From positions 1 to 64,000 of the forward strand of contig CAVWPI010000014.1 of assembly GCA_963756895.1 (NCBI GenBank): a DNA stretch of 64,000 nt, in the 5' to 3' direction. The stretch comes from DASUAS01 sp963756895. Its GTDB lineage: Bacteria > Actinomycetota > Acidimicrobiia > IMCC26256 > DASPTH01. Below are positions 40,415 through 51,366 of the stretch, one piece after another. The position numbers and the translations under genes were made by a program. The notes beneath the pieces were generated by a model, which ran no database searches, had not been told where the DNA came from, and saw only the letters and a list, made by a program, of their open reading frames with translations. Position 1 is the stretch's first letter. Each line of letters opens with the position of its first letter.

Positions 40415-40735
40415 TCAGGCCGGTCGGGCGTGCAGCACGCTGTCGAGCAGTCCCGGGAACCGCGCTTCGAGGTCGTCGCGTCGCAGGGTGTGGTACTTCC
40501 GGGTGCCGTCGACCTCCGCGGTCACCACGCCGGCCTCACGCAGCACCTTGAGGTGATGGCTGCCGGTCGACTTGGCGACCGGCAGCCCCATCTCGTGACA
40601 TGCGATCGGCCCGTCGGCGTTGGCGAGCAGTCGGACGACCTGCAGTCGCACGGGATCGCCGAGCGCTTGGAGCACCTCGACCAGGTCGAGCTCGTCGACC
40701 GCCGGACCGTCGAGCACGACCGCGTGGTCGATCAC
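40415..40735 (-). CDS. ArsR-family transcriptional regulator
   Basis: 106 residues. Winged helix: LQALGDPVRLQVVRLLANAD, recognition helix VAKSTGSHHLKVLREAGVV, and wing TAEVDGTRKYHTLRRDDLE. No metal-binding ELCVCD motif is present, so it is not an arsenic or cadmium sensor of the classical kind. The GTG start overlaps the stop of the MFS gene (GTGA), so regulator and pump form one operon, probably autoregulated. Confidence 0.88.
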   Translation of the reverse strand: MIDHAVVLDGPAVDELDLVEVLQALGDPVRLQVVRLLANADGPIACHEMGLPVAKSTGSHHLKVLREAGVVTAEVDGTRKYHTLRRDDLEARFPGLLDSVLHARPA

Positions 40736-42361
40736 TGGACGACCCCGTCGATGGCGAGGTGGGCCTGCGCCTCCTCGGCCTCGACCATGGCGTCCGCCTT
40801 CGCGGTCGCCGTCGGACGCAGCAACCAGGCGACGATGCCGGATGCGACCACCACGACGATGGCGCCGACCCACAAGGTGGAGTTGAACGCGTCGACGAAC
40901 GACGACTGCGCCGCGTGCGCGATCGACGCGCCCTTCGTGCCGCCGGTCGCCGCGGCCGACTGCAATGCATCGGCGAGCGAGTGCGTCGCCTTCGCCGGCA
41001 GGCCACTGACCGCATCGTGGAACGAGCTGCGGAACTGCGACGCCACCAGGCTGCCCAGCACCGCGACACCGAGCGCGCCGCCGAGCTCACGGGTGGTGTC
41101 GTTCACCGCCGAACCGACGCCCGCCTTGTGCAGCGGCAGCGACCGCATGATCGCACCCGTCGACGGCGCGGTGGTGATGCCCATGCCGAGAGCCTGCACC
41201 ACGACCGCCAACGCGAACCACCAGTAGCTCGACGTCACCGTGCTCGTGATCGCCAGCAGCGCGATGCCGAGGCCGGCGATGGTGAGACCGGACGACACCA
41301 CCAGCCGTTGACCGAAGCGCTCCACCAACTTCGCGGACTGCGTCGCCGACACCAGGTAGGCGAGCGCCCACGGGAGGATCCGCACCCCGGCCGACAGCGG
41401 GCTGTAGCCGTGCACGAACTGCAGGTACTGGGTGAAGAGGAAGTACGAACCGAACATGGCGAAGAACACGAGCGTGATCGCCGTGGTCGCGGCGGTGAAG
41501 CGCGGGTTGCGGAAGTAGCCGAGGTCGAGCATCGGCTCCTTCGACCTTCAGCTCCCACGCCACGAACGCACCCAGGATCACGACCGCGGCGCCGAACGTC
41601 ACCAGCGTCTGCGTCGACATCCACCCGTTGTCGGGCGCCTCGATGATCCCGTACACCAGCGCGCCAGTCCGGCGATCGACAGCACCGCGCCGAGCGGGTC
41701 GAGCGGCGCGTGGATCTTCTCGCGCGACTGCGGGATGAGGAAGAAGCCCGCGACCAGCGCGACCACCACGACGACCACGTTGATCAGGAAGATCGAACCC
41801 CACCAGAAGTGCTCGAGCAGCGCGCCGCTCACGACGCCGCCCATGGCCACGCCGACACCGGCGAAGCCGGCCCAGATCGCGATCGCCCGCGGCCGCTCCT
41901 TGGGCGGGAACACGTGGGCCAGGATCGACAGCGTCGCCGGCATCACGAACGCGGCACCCACGCCCATGACCGCACGGGCGCCGATCACCGCGCCCGAGGA
42001 GCTCGACAGCGCCGCGAACAACGACGCCGCGCCGAACACGATCAGCCCGCCGTTGAGCGCGAGCCGTCGGCCGTAGCGGTCACCGAGCGAACCGGCGGTG
42101 AGCAGCAGGCCGGCGAACACCAGGGAGTAGGCGTCGACGATCCACTGCAGGCCGCTCGCCCCGGTGTGGAGGTCTCTCGGCCAGGGTGGGCAACGCCACG
42201 TTGAGGCTGGCGTTGGCCATCACGATCATCACGAGGCTGATGCACAGCACGCCGAGCGTCCACCAGCGGCGCTCGTACTCCCGCTCGTCGGCGGTCTGCT
42301 GGCGGTCCAGCTCCTGCTCGAAGGGGGTCTCGGCGGGGATGATGTCTTGTTCGATGCTCAT
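40732..42361 (-). CDS. DHA2-family MFS drug efflux transporter (EmrB/QacA type)
   Basis: About 540 residues, with frames changing near 42175, 41660 and 41540. The N-terminus MSIEQDIIPAETPF precedes a first helix, WTLGVLCISLVMIVMANASL-NVALPTL, with the DHA2 A-L-P motif. The loop 2-3 motif GSLGDRYGRRLAL and motif C-like GVGVAMGGVVSGALLEHFWW are present, and 14 helices are plausible. It exports lipophilic compounds using the proton gradient. It is in one operon with the ArsR regulator. Confidence 0.88.
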
Positions 42362-42400
42362 CGAATGATCTCCAACGTTCGATGGTCGTCGAATCATTCC
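42362..42400. promoter_or_regulatory. Candidate operator between MFS and DUF1275 genes
   Basis: TTCGATGGTCGTCGAA is an inverted repeat with 5-bp arms around a 6-base centre, enclosed by GAATGAT (42363) and ATCATTC (42393), also inverted. It is directly upstream of the MFS-ArsR operon and a likely site for the ArsR protein. Confidence 0.4.
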
Positions 42401-43219
42401 GGATCGGGTCGGAAATCCTCAACGTCTTCTCCTACCCAGACGACGGACGGACCGGTGGCGCGTCGACATCGGACGACTCGGGCACGGTGGACGAATCCGC
42501 CTCGACCGCGCGGCCGACCGTCAGACTGAGCGGGCGTGTCCGTCCCGGCAGCCGCGAGCCTGCAACGCCCAAGCCCGACGACGCCGCCTCGAGCCGGGTG
42601 GTGCTGCTCCTGGTGCTGGCGACCGGGGCCATGGACGCCGCGTGCCTGCTGCACCTCGGCGTGTTCACCGCCTACATCACCGCGTCGCTGATCCTCGCCG
42701 GCGCGAACCTCGTCGACTCGCCGGGTTCGCCGTGGCCGGGACTCGTCGCCGTCGCCGGGTTCGTCGTCGGCGGCGATCGCGGCCGGTTGGCTCGTCCGAC
42801 GGCCCGGCCCCGCGCACCGCCTCGTCGCGGCCGTGCTCCTCGTCGAAGCCGCGTTCATCGCTGCGGGCGCCGCGGTCGCGGCGTGGCAGGGCGTCGACGG
42901 CGACGCTCGCTACGTCGTCATCGCGCTGCTCGCGATCGCGATGGGGTTCCAGACTGCGGCGATCCGCTTCGTGCACGTGCCCGAGATCCCGATCGCGGCA
43001 GCGACGCTCGCGACCTTCGGCGTGGTGGTCGGTCTCACCGGCGAGCACGGCGAGCGCACCTCGCTCCTCCGACGAGTGGGCGTGGTCGCCGCCATCCTCG
43101 TCGGCGCCGTGATCGGCGCGGGCCTGGCGCGGTGGGAGCCATGGATCGCCTGGGCCGCCATCGCCGTCACCGTCGCGATGGTCGCGGTGCTCGCGCGTCG
43201 GTGGCTCGCGCCGGCGTGA
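42382..43219 (+). CDS. DUF1275 (YoaK-like) membrane protein
   Basis: About 278 residues with one shift near 42780. After a hydrophilic N-terminal 70 residues come six hydrophobic segments: VVLLLVLATGAMDAACLLHL, FTAYITASLILAGANL, LVAAVLLVEAAFIAAGAAV, ALLAIAMGFQTAAIRFV, VVAAILVGAVIGAGLARW and WAAIAVTVAMVAVLA. GVFTAYITAS and MGFQTAA are DUF1275 signatures. The true start may lie further downstream (e.g. near 42520), because the first 50 residues overlap the divergent regulatory region. Function unknown. Confidence 0.75.
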
Positions 43220-43229
43220 CGGCGCGCGC

Positions 43230-43804
43230 TCAGCCGTCGCAGTAGTAGCAGTGGCCCATCGCCGGCAGGACGATGTTGCACGTCGGGCACGTTGCCTTGG
43301 GTGCGTCTTCCCTCGCCTGCTTCGCCGCCTTGCGACGCCGAGCCGCCACTTCGGGCGTGAGCTGCCGCGGCCGCCGTCGGCCGGCATCGTCGCACCGAAG
43401 TGCTTGTAGCACCGCAGCCGTTCCTCCGCGGACTGCTGGTCGAGGTCGTCGGGCGCGTCGACGCCGTAGATCTCCGCCAGCGCGACGCCGTACCCGTCGC
43501 CGATCGTGCCGTCCTTCTGCACGCACAGGGCCGACAGCAGCGGCTCGCCGCGCGCGTGACAGTCGGCGCCGACGCGTCCGAGCACGTCGCCGATCCAGTG
43601 GTGTGTCAGCTTGCGGGTCCGGATCCCGGTGCTGCTCTGCACGGCCTCGGCGAGCTCGCTGTACCGGATGACCTCACCGTAGGAGCGGGCGACCCGCTCC
43701 AGCTCCGGCCGCGCGACCACCGCCCACTGCTCCTTCGCCTGCTCCATCTCGATCGGGCTCGAGTCGATCTCCTGATACGTGGTGGGCAGCGTGGTTGTCA
43801 TCAC
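43230..43804 (-). CDS. Zinc-ribbon protein, possibly SOS-regulated
   Basis: About 191 residues with one frameshift near 43385. The N-terminal part (RVARSYGEVIRYSELAEAVQ, then HHWIGDVLGRVGADCHARGE and LLSALCVQKDGTIGDGYG) resembles the layout of alkyltransferase-like DNA-binding domains but lacks their PCHRV motif. The C-terminal zinc ribbon is TCPTCNIVL ... GHCYYCDG. GTG at 43804 or ATG at 43801; a TATACA -10 about 7-12 bases upstream implies a leaderless mRNA. A LexA-type box at 43881 lies about 80 bases upstream. A DNA-repair-associated role is an inference. Confidence 0.65.
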
Positions 43805-43880
43805 TTGTGTATAGCCGCCAGCAGCGACAGACCTTCACGGAGTGGCTGCGCGCCGCGGTTCGACGGCGCCGGTCCGTACC

Positions 43881-43894
43881 GGAACACACGTTCG
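43881..43894 (-). promoter_or_regulatory. LexA-type box upstream of the zinc-ribbon gene
   Basis: On the minus strand the site reads CGAACGTGTGTTCC and fits the Bacillus-type consensus CGAACRNRYGTTYC exactly. It lies inside the short gap between the RidA stop and the gene starting at 43804. Confidence 0.55.
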
Positions 43895-43905
43895 CACGCT
43901 GACGC

Positions 43906-44309
43906 TCAGCGCACGACCGCCGCAACGGCGAGAGCTCCAGCAGCGCACCCGGCACACCCAGCTTGGGCACGATCGCCACCGTGATCAACGGCGGCTCGCG
44001 GTCCTTCGGCAGATGCGCTGCCGCCGCCTGGTAGCCCTCCGTCAGGTCGACGCCGTCGACCACGAAGAGCTGCCAGCTCACCAGGTCCTGCATCGACGCG
44101 CCGGCGGCCTCGAGCGCGATCCGCAGGTTGGTGAGCACCTGCTCGGTCTGCGCGCCGATGTCGCCCTCGCCCACGAGCGTGCCGTCGGCCGTGGTCGCGT
44201 CGATGCCGCCGACGTGGATGGTGGTGGCACCCGGTGGAATGACCGCCACCCAGCTGAACGCCGGGCTGAGCAGGAGACCTTCGGGGCGGAGGAACTCGAT
44301 CTGGTCCAT
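43906..44309 (-). CDS. RidA family protein (YjgF/YER057c/UK114)
   Basis: About 134 residues. IHVGGIDATTADGTLVGEGD, IGAQTEQVLTNLRIALEAAG, VSWQLFVVDGVD and PLITVAIVPKLGVPGALLEL follow the RidA fold in order. A one-base shift near 43930 restores a normal C-terminus ending VVR. The conserved Arg of imine deaminases is not obvious (VAIVPKL where many have VXRL), so deamination of reactive enamines is not assured. It is divergent from the small gene at 44384. Confidence 0.8.
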
Positions 44310-44383
44310 GGCGATACAGGATGCCCGAAGCCGAGCCGGGTCACGCCGAGGCCATCGGCGCCGTTGGATGAGAAGATGCGGCG

Positions 44384-44593
44384 ATGCCGAACCATGACGT
44401 CGAGATGAGCATCCCCACCACCAAGGTCGTGCTGCACGCGGACGTGGTGTTCGAGATCCGGAGCGACGACGAGAAGCTCGGCGAGCTTCGCGTCAGCAAG
44501 GGATCCATCGACTGGTACCCGGCCCTCGCCCGGATCCCGGTGAAGCTCACGTGGGAGCAGTTCGACCGGGTCATCCGCGACCTCCGGAGCTGA
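44384..44593 (+). CDS. Small conserved-looking protein of 69 residues
   Basis: MPNHDVEMSIPTTKVVLHAD is followed by VVFEIRSDDEKLGELRVSKG, SIDWYPALARIPVKLTWEQF and DRVIRDL. The pattern strand-strand-WxPA-helix is common among small actinobacterial proteins of unknown function. No signal peptide or zinc site. It is divergent from RidA. Confidence 0.65.
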   Translation: MPNHDVEMSIPTTKVVLHADVVFEIRSDDEKLGELRVSKGSIDWYPALARIPVKLTWEQFDRVIRDLRS

Positions 44594-44659
44594 GCTGCTC
44601 GATCGCTAGCGCCGGACGCTGTCGTCCAACGTCGTCCCCTCCATCGGCGCGTCCCTGCA

Positions 44660-45202
<543 letters not shown>

Positions 45203-45206
<4 letters not shown>

Positions 45207-45736
45207 AGCCCCTCCTGAAGATGGTGCAGCGCGTCCTCGGCGGCCTGCACGGCCTGCTGGGTCGCGGTCCGCTTGGCGTTCACGTCGTTGATGGCGGCGG
45301 CGCCGTCGTGCTGGAACAGGCCGATCGCCCCGGCGGCATCACCGCCGTTGTAGAGGTCGGCGGCGTGGTTGGCGATGTCGATGTAGTGGTTGTGCGCGTC
45401 GATGAGGTCCACGTACGACCCGCCGACGGCGTCGTACTTGTCGGGGAGCGCGCGCACGTCGTCGTCGAGCTGTTCGCGTTCGTCGTCGAACTCGCGTTCG
45501 CGCACGGCCGACGCGCGCCGGAGCCGGGTGGCAGCCGCCGCCTGATCGCGTTCGTCGGTCGCCGCCGACTGCGCCTGGAACCCCAGCACCCCGAACACGA
45601 TCGCGACCACGACCAGCAGCCCGGCGGCCGCCCACATGACGACCGCGAGCCGGCTACGGCCGGGGGGTCCCACCGCAGCCGGCTCGTCGGTCGGATCCGG
45701 GTCTGTCGTCGCGTCGACGGTCACGTCGTCGTCCAT
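45203..45736 (-). CDS. Membrane-anchored coiled-coil protein B
   Basis: 177 residues. An acidic N-terminus (DDDVTVDATTDPDPTDEPAA) precedes one helix (VVMWAAAGLLVVVAIVFGVL), then an extended coiled coil from QSAATDERDQAAAATRLRR to AVQAAEDALHHLQ. The architecture is the same as protein A, with which it overlaps by four bases, so they are likely interacting paralogues or partners. ATG at 45736 is chosen over the codon eight residues upstream. Confidence 0.7.
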
Positions 45737-45885
45737 GTCGTCCCTCCCTCGGTGACGCACCTCGGCGTCGTGCCTCGAGGGTGGCCGCCACGACGTTGCG
45801 TTGACATGGCGATCAGGCGCGACCGGACTACGTCGCGCGCAAGGTCGACCTGTTCCCGAGGAGAGGGCGCGCCCGCCCGATCCGA

Positions 45886-46566
45886 CTACGAATCGGCGAC
45901 GGTTCCACCGACGAGGCTCTGCATGGCGATGCGACCGGCGCCGATCTCGTCGGCCAACGCGTTGATCGTGCTGTGCCCGAGTGGGCGCGGCGTGGCGATG
46001 GCGAACTCCACCACCGTGGGACCGCGCAGCGCTTCGGCCTCGAAGTAGTTCTCACCTGCCGCCGCCACGCAGTTCCACGACAGGGCGATGCCGCGGACGC
46101 CGTCGTCGATGTCGATGCCGTTGTCCAACTCGGGAACCCAGAGCTCCTCGCGGTAGTTCTCGGGCACGCCCAGGTTGATCAGCTCGGTCTCGCCCATCGC
46201 CTTGTGGATCGCGGCGATGACACCGAAGCGCAGCTCGTCGATGACCTTGCTCGACGGCACCTGGGGCCAGAACCGGCCGCCCTGGCCGCCGAACTCGTCC
46301 GGGCGGTCGGGGTAGTTGTGGTGGACCCAGTCGCCCCGGAAGTGCCGGTCGAGCGACATCTTCGTGAGCAGGTTCTGATTGGCCAGACCCTGCCACTGCG
46401 CGTCGAGGGCGTCGGCGCGCCGGTAGAAGTCGGTTCTCGGCATGCGCGCCAACGCGCGCTGGTACCGCGCCAGCAGCGTCTTCTCGTCGACATCCCGGGT
46501 GCTGAAGTAGCGGTCGAACGCCGCCATCTCCTTGGTCTTGGCGAACCAGTTCGGCATGCTTCCCAT
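45886..46566 (-). CDS. Uncharacterised protein, about 226 residues (perhaps fused to the cyclase regulator)
   Basis: MGSMPNWFAKTKEMAAFDRY, then RALARMPRTDFYRRADALDA, WVHHNYPDRPDEFGGQGGRF, KVIDELRFGVIAAIHKAMGE and GVRGIALSWNCVAAAGENYF. I do not recognise the family; no membrane segment. GGAGGAGGGG precedes the ATG at 46566 and argues for a separate gene. However, the reading frame continues without a stop from the upstream cyclase gene, so a fusion, or a frameshift that removed the stop at 46602, must be considered. Confidence 0.6.
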   Translation of the reverse strand: MGSMPNWFAKTKEMAAFDRYFSTRDVDEKTLLARYQRALARMPRTDFYRRADALDAQWQGLANQNLLTKMSLDRHFRGDWVHHNYPDRPDEFGGQGGRFWPQVPSSKVIDELRFGVIAAIHKAMGETELINLGVPENYREELWVPELDNGIDIDDGVRGIALSWNCVAAAGENYFEAEALRGPTVVEFAIATPRPLGHSTINALADEIGAGRIAMQSLVGGTVADS

Positions 46567-46601
46567 GGAGCCCCTCCTCCAGTCGACCGCCCGCGAGGAG
46601 A

Positions 46602-49600
46602 TTACGCCAGGGTCGCGAGCGGCGTCTTCGGCCGCGACGAGCGCGAAGACGCGTTGCGGCGCAGCGATGCCCTTGAGCTCGTGCTCGCCGCGGTCGACGA
46701 GGTGCACGTCGTCCCTCTCGTCGAGCGCGAGCTGGAGTTGGATGGTGCTCGAGACGAGGATCTCGTCGGGACCGCTGAGCCCGCACACGCGTGCGGCCAT
46801 GTTCACCGCGGGACCGTAGATGCGGTCGCCGTCGATGATGATCTCGCCCTGGTGCAACGCGACGTGCAGGTGCAGCCCGGTGGGTGGGACGTCGGTGATG
46901 CAGCGCTTCGCGGCGTCGACGGCCTGCGCCACTGACGGGAACAGCCCGATGAAGCCGTCGCCGAGGCTGATGCCGGTGACGATGGTGCCGCCGTTGGCGG
47001 AGATCGCGCCGGTGATGACACGCTCGGCCAGTCGGGCGCGGGCGCGGTAGTGCGTGGCGCCGAGCTCTTCGGTGAGCCGGGTCGAGTCGACCACGTCGGT
47101 GAAGAGGATGATCGACGTGGCGTTGGGCGCTATGGGTTCGACGGCGCGCTCGGGTGCGGTGCCGCTCAGTTGCGCGGCGCGGGCGGCGTCGGACTCGAGG
47201 TCGAGCTCGCGGAACGTCGTGACCGCGACGTCGAGCAGCGCGAACGCGCGCCGCTGTTCGCCGCGCCGCAGGAGGATGACCGCGAGCTCGGTGCGCACGC
47301 GCGCGAGCTCGGGGACCGCGCCGAGTTCCTCCGCGAGCCTGGCGGCGCGTTCGAGCGTGGCGATTGCGCCCTCCTCGTCGCCGAGGAGGTCCTTGGCGAC
47401 GCCGAGGTGGCGGGCGGCCAGGGTCGCGGTGCCGCCGATCAGCACGCCGCCGAGCGCTTCGATCTCCTCGAGGAGGTCGTGTGCGGCGCGGAGGTCGCCG
47501 GTCGCGCCTTCTCGCTGTGCGAGCTCGACTGCGAGCACGGCCCACGCGTCGGCGCCGATCATCGGGTGCACCGGCAGCCCGGGGAGGGGTGCGCCGAGCA
47601 CGGTGAGGCGCCGCTCGCAGGCGGTGACCCAGCGGGAGTAGAGGTCGACCGTCGCGTGCTCGAGGGCGTCGGCGGTCTCGGCCCAGGTGGCGAGCGTCGC
47701 GTGCGCTTGGTCGTACTGGCCGCGGGCGACGTACCCGCACGCGAGCGGCGGGAGGAACAACCCGGCCGCCCAGTGGTAGCCCGAGAGCCGTTGGAGAAGG
47801 AGCGCGCGGTGCGCGTACTGCTCGGCCTGGTCGTACTCGCCGCGCGCGACCGCGAGTTGCGTGAGCGCGGCGAGCGGGAGGCCGAGCTCCAACGGGTACT
47901 GCGTGCGGTCGGCGATGTCGCAGCACTCGAGCGCGCGCGCCTCTGCCTCGGGGAAGCGGCCCATCCACGCGAGCACGAGCGGCGCGCGGAACACCGGACC
48001 ACCCGCGAGCAGCGAGTCGTCGTTCGCAGCCCGCGCGTGCCGCACGCCCTCTTCCAAGGTGACCAACGATCCCGCGAGGTCGTAGCGCGCCCACTGCGGC
48101 ACCGCGAGCGCGGTGGTGGCGCGCGCGTAGGCCGAATGGTCGTCGTGGGCTTCCGCGATCGCCATCGCGCGTTCGGCGCAACGCATCGACTGATGCATGC
48201 GCCACTCCACCCAGTACGACTGCGACAGCTCGACCAGTGCCTCGGCCGCGAGCTCCGGCGCCTCGGCCTCCACCTCGTCGACCAGTGCCTCCAGGGGACC
48301 GCGGTCGCGCACGGCGTCGAGCATGTCGTGCGTGCCGATCGCGCAGCGGACCCGCCAGAGGTGCAGCTCGATGCGGATCTCCGCGTCGGCGTCGTCGCCC
48401 AGCAGCTCGAGCGCGGCCTCGAAGTGTGCGACGGCCTGCGCCAGCTGCAGGTTGCCTCGCCGGCTCAGTCCGGCGCGGCGGTGGAGCTCCGCCTGTTCCT
48501 CCTTGAGTTGAGGAACGGTGAGCGCGGCCTCGTAGTAGCGCGCCGCCTCGTCCCATTCGCCCCGTGCGAGCGCGTCGTTGCCCGCAGCGCGCACTGCGTC
48601 GAGCGCGTCGCGGTCGGTGACCGCGTCGCCGGCGACGAGATGGTGCGCGACGGCGCGGGGCTCGCGCAGGATCGCGGCTGCCTCGCGGTGGAGATCCTGT
48701 CGGGTGTTGGTGGCCGCACGGTCGTAGACGGTGTGCGCGTAGATCGGGTGACTGAACGCGAGCACGGTGCCGTCGTCGACGAGCACGCCGGCGTCGATCG
48801 CGGCATCGACCGCGATCGCGTCGGTGCCACTCAACGCGACGACACGCCGTCGGTGCGCGTCGGGTCCCAGGACCGCGACCGCGAGCACGACCTGCGCCGC
48901 GTTGGGTGGGAGCGCGTCGAGCGTCGCGCTCACCGCGGCGACGATCGGGTGTGTCGGCGCGCCCCGAGCAACGTGGGCTTGGCTCGACGGTCGCGTGCGA
49001 GCGCTTCCACGAGGAGCGGGTTGCCGCCGCTCGCCGACGCGAGGTCGCGGGCGCGCTCGATGGGTGCGCCGGGCTCGCGCTCGCGGGCGAGCTCGGTGGC
49101 TTCGAGCGGCGTGAGCGGGTTGAGGTGGACGACCGCGGTGCGGGGCTCGGAGCGCAGGCGGGCGATCCCGTCGGCGGCGCGGGCGCTGGGGTCGGCGCGG
49201 GACGTCGCCAGCACGAGCAGCGGCACCTGCTCGTCGTCGAGACGGAAGAGGAGGTGACGGAGCAGGTCGACGGTGGCGGCGTCGGCCCAGTCGATGTCGT
49301 CGATGAAGAGCACGGTGGGAGTGGTGCGTACGTGGTCGAGGACGAGGTCGGTGAGCGCGAACAGCTCCCGGGTGCGTTCCCGCTGGATGGTGTCCGGCGC
49401 AGCGGTGCCGGCACCGTCGAGCATGGCGTCGGCCCGGGCGCGCTCGACCACCGCGAGGTCGTCGGTGCGGCCACGCTCGCGCAGGGACTCGGCCATCGCC
49501 CCGAACAATGAGTCGCGGAGCGGCAGGTAGGGGAGGTCGAGGTGGTCGTAGCAGCGGCCCCGCAGGACCGCGGCGCGCCGCCGGCGGGCGTGCTCGAGTG

Positions 49601-49739
49601 CTTCCTGGGCGAGACGGGTCTTGCCGATCCCGGACTCGCCTTCGACGAAGACGAGGTGGGGGAACCCGCCCAGTGCGAGGTCGACCCGGGCGCGCAGCCA
49701 TGCCAACTCGGCCCGCCGCCCGATCAGCGCGCTCGCCAT
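46602..49739 (-). CDS. AAA/STAND ATPase - TPR - class III nucleotide cyclase regulator
   Basis: About 1045 residues. The N-terminal AAA_16 module is LIGRRAELAWLRARVD, Walker A VEGESGIGKTRLA, Walker B VLFIDDIDWAD. A TPR-like region of some 500 residues follows. The C-terminal cyclase homology domain has TSIILFTDVVDSTRLTEEL, GDGFIGLFPSV, IYGPAVNMAARVCGL and HELKGIAAPQRVFAL. The first metal-binding Asp is in FTDVVDST, but some substrate-specificity residues may differ, so catalysis is not certain. One shift near 48955 is bridged. Such proteins are common signal integrators in actinobacteria. The end is placed at a TAA (46602) reached by a one-base shift; otherwise the protein extends to 45886. 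Confidence 0.8.
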
Positions 49740-50099
49740 CGGGCGAGCGTACAAGTGATCGGTCGATCGCGGGCGAGGGACTACCCACGGCGTCACGTCA
49801 CTCGCGCTCCTGTCGACATCGACGCGCACGAGGAACTCGGCAGCCTTGGCCGTGACGGCCGAGAAGGCCGTGAGACCGACCAGTGTCGTGCATCCGCCGA
49901 TGATCCGGCCTTCGCCCGTGACGGGGCCCAGCTCACTCGACGAAGTAGTCGACTGCGAACGCGACGAGCACCACCAGATTTCATGAGGTCGAGGAAGTCT
50001 CAAATCCCGACGGCATCGCGTTGGACCCCGACACCGACGAGCTCGTGCATCGCGTGCAGGTCGCGCTCGATGCGCCGTTGCCGAAGATCTGACTTGCAC

Positions 50100-50122
50100 C
50101 CGAACTGGTGTTCGGGTAGAGT
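50100..50122 (+). promoter_or_regulatory. LexA-like box and -10 of DUF222-HNH copy 4
   Basis: CCGAACTGGTGTTCGG (50100-50115) has perfect 6-bp arms around a TGGT centre that departs from the consensus purine. TAGAGT (50117-50122) is the -10. The layout is identical to copies 1 and 2. Confidence 0.65.
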
Positions 50123-50138
50123 GACACCACCTTCCCCT

Positions 50139-50177
50139 CACTTCCCCGGCTCGATGGTTGCTCTCGTCTGGGAAGTG
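50139..50177 (+). promoter_or_regulatory. Leader hairpin sequestering the ribosome-binding site of copy 4
   Basis: CACTTCCC (50139-50146) pairs perfectly with GGGAAGTG (50170-50177), just before the ATG at 50180. Here the wobble of copies 1 and 2 is replaced by an A-T pair. A second CCTTCCCC (50130) could pair alternatively. Confidence 0.55.
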
Positions 50178-50179
50178 CG

Positions 50180-51353
50180 ATGTTCGAAGTCCTCCGCGAT
50201 GCGATTGGGCAGGTGCGTGACCTGCTCGCCGAGTTCGAACCCGACCGGTTCGACGGTTCGGGTGCGCGCTCGCTCGTCGAGGCGTTCGGCGAGCTGGAGC
50301 GGCTGGGCGCGGCGGGCAAGGCACTTGCCGCCCGCCAAGTGATTGCCACCGGCTCGTGGAAGCAGGACGGTACGCATCGCGACGCCGCCGACTGGTTGGC
50401 CGCCACCACCGGCTCCACCGTCGGTGCTGCACGTGCGACGCTCGAGACCTCGTCCCGGTTGGCGTCGTTACCGTCGACCGAGGCGGCACTGCGGGCGGGC
50501 ACGTTGTCGGCCACGCAGGTCGACGCCATCGCCGATGCCGCGTCGGCCGATCCAGGCGCCGAGGTCGACCTGCTCGAACGGTCGGAGCACGAAGGCGTGC
50601 GCGGGCTGCGCAACGAGTGCGCCCGGGTCAAGGCCGCCGCATGCGTCGACGAGAACGAGCGCTACGAGCGGGTGCGGGCGGCGCGGTCCTTGCGGTCGTG
50701 GACCGACGCCGACGGCGCCGGTCGGCTCGACATCCGCGGCCCGGTCGACGAGACCGCCAAGGTGCTCGCCGCCATCGCACCGTTCGAAGAGGAGCTGTTC
50801 CAGACGGCGCGCGCCGAAGACCGTTGCGAACGACACGACGCGCTCGCCTTCGATGCGATCGTCGCGCTGGCCGAGGCGCCGATCGGGGGCGAGCCGACGA
50901 GCCGTGGCGTCACCGGCGTCGTGCGCATCGACCACCGCGCGCTGGTGCGCGGCTGGACCGAACCTGGTGAGGTGTGCGAGATCGCCGGCCAGGGCCCGAT
51001 TCCCGTGGCGGTGGCCTCACGGCTGCTCGACGACGCGTTCCTGAAGGCGGTGGTCGTCGACGGCACCGACATCGTCACCGTGTCGCACCTGGGCCGGACG
51101 ATCCCGGCACGGTTGCGCACCGCGGTCGAGGAGCTGCACCGCGAGTGCGACGTCGAAGGTTGTCACGTGGCGGTGAACCTCGAGATCGATCACAACCAAC
51201 CGGTCGAGGAGTTCGGCAAGACCGAGCTCTCCAATCTCGGGACGGCTCTGTCTCCACCATCACCACCACAAGCACCGCCACAAACTGCGACTCGAAGGTC
51301 CGCCCGGTCGCAAGAGGTTCGTTCCTTCCCCGATTCCCGTTGCGATCTGCTGA
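50180..51353 (+). CDS. DUF222 / 13E12-repeat family HNH endonuclease, copy 4
   Basis: About 390 residues. DUF222 domain with LVEAFGELERLGAAGKALAA, ATQVDAIADAASADPG and LDIRGPVDETAKVLAAI; HNH domain with CDVEGCHVAVNLEIDHNQPV. A single extra A near 51239 shifts the frame; corrected, the end reads LGRLCLHHHHHKHRHKLRLE and stops at 51353. It is more divergent than copies 1 and 2. The next gene, a small coiled-coil membrane protein, follows after 13 bases. SOS-box promoter and leader hairpin as in the other copies. Confidence 0.9.
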
Positions 51354-51366
51354 CCCGGAAGGGAGG

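Larger units (their letters stand above)
49740..50179. other. 440-base stretch between divergent genes
   Basis: It holds the promoter of the large regulator, a short plus-strand ORF (49949-50092, RFHEVEEVSNPDGIALDPDT) that may be a gene remnant, and the SOS-type promoter and leader of DUF222 copy 4 (from 50100). No conserved gene is visible. Confidence 0.5.

Noticed and set aside
47050..49257. Plus-strand ORF of 735 codons opposite the cyclase regulator
   Set aside because: Shadow of the TPR region; no start context and no family.
49793..49984. 63-codon minus-strand ORF
   Set aside because: Arg/Ser-rich, no ribosome-binding site, overlaps regulatory DNA; likely chance.
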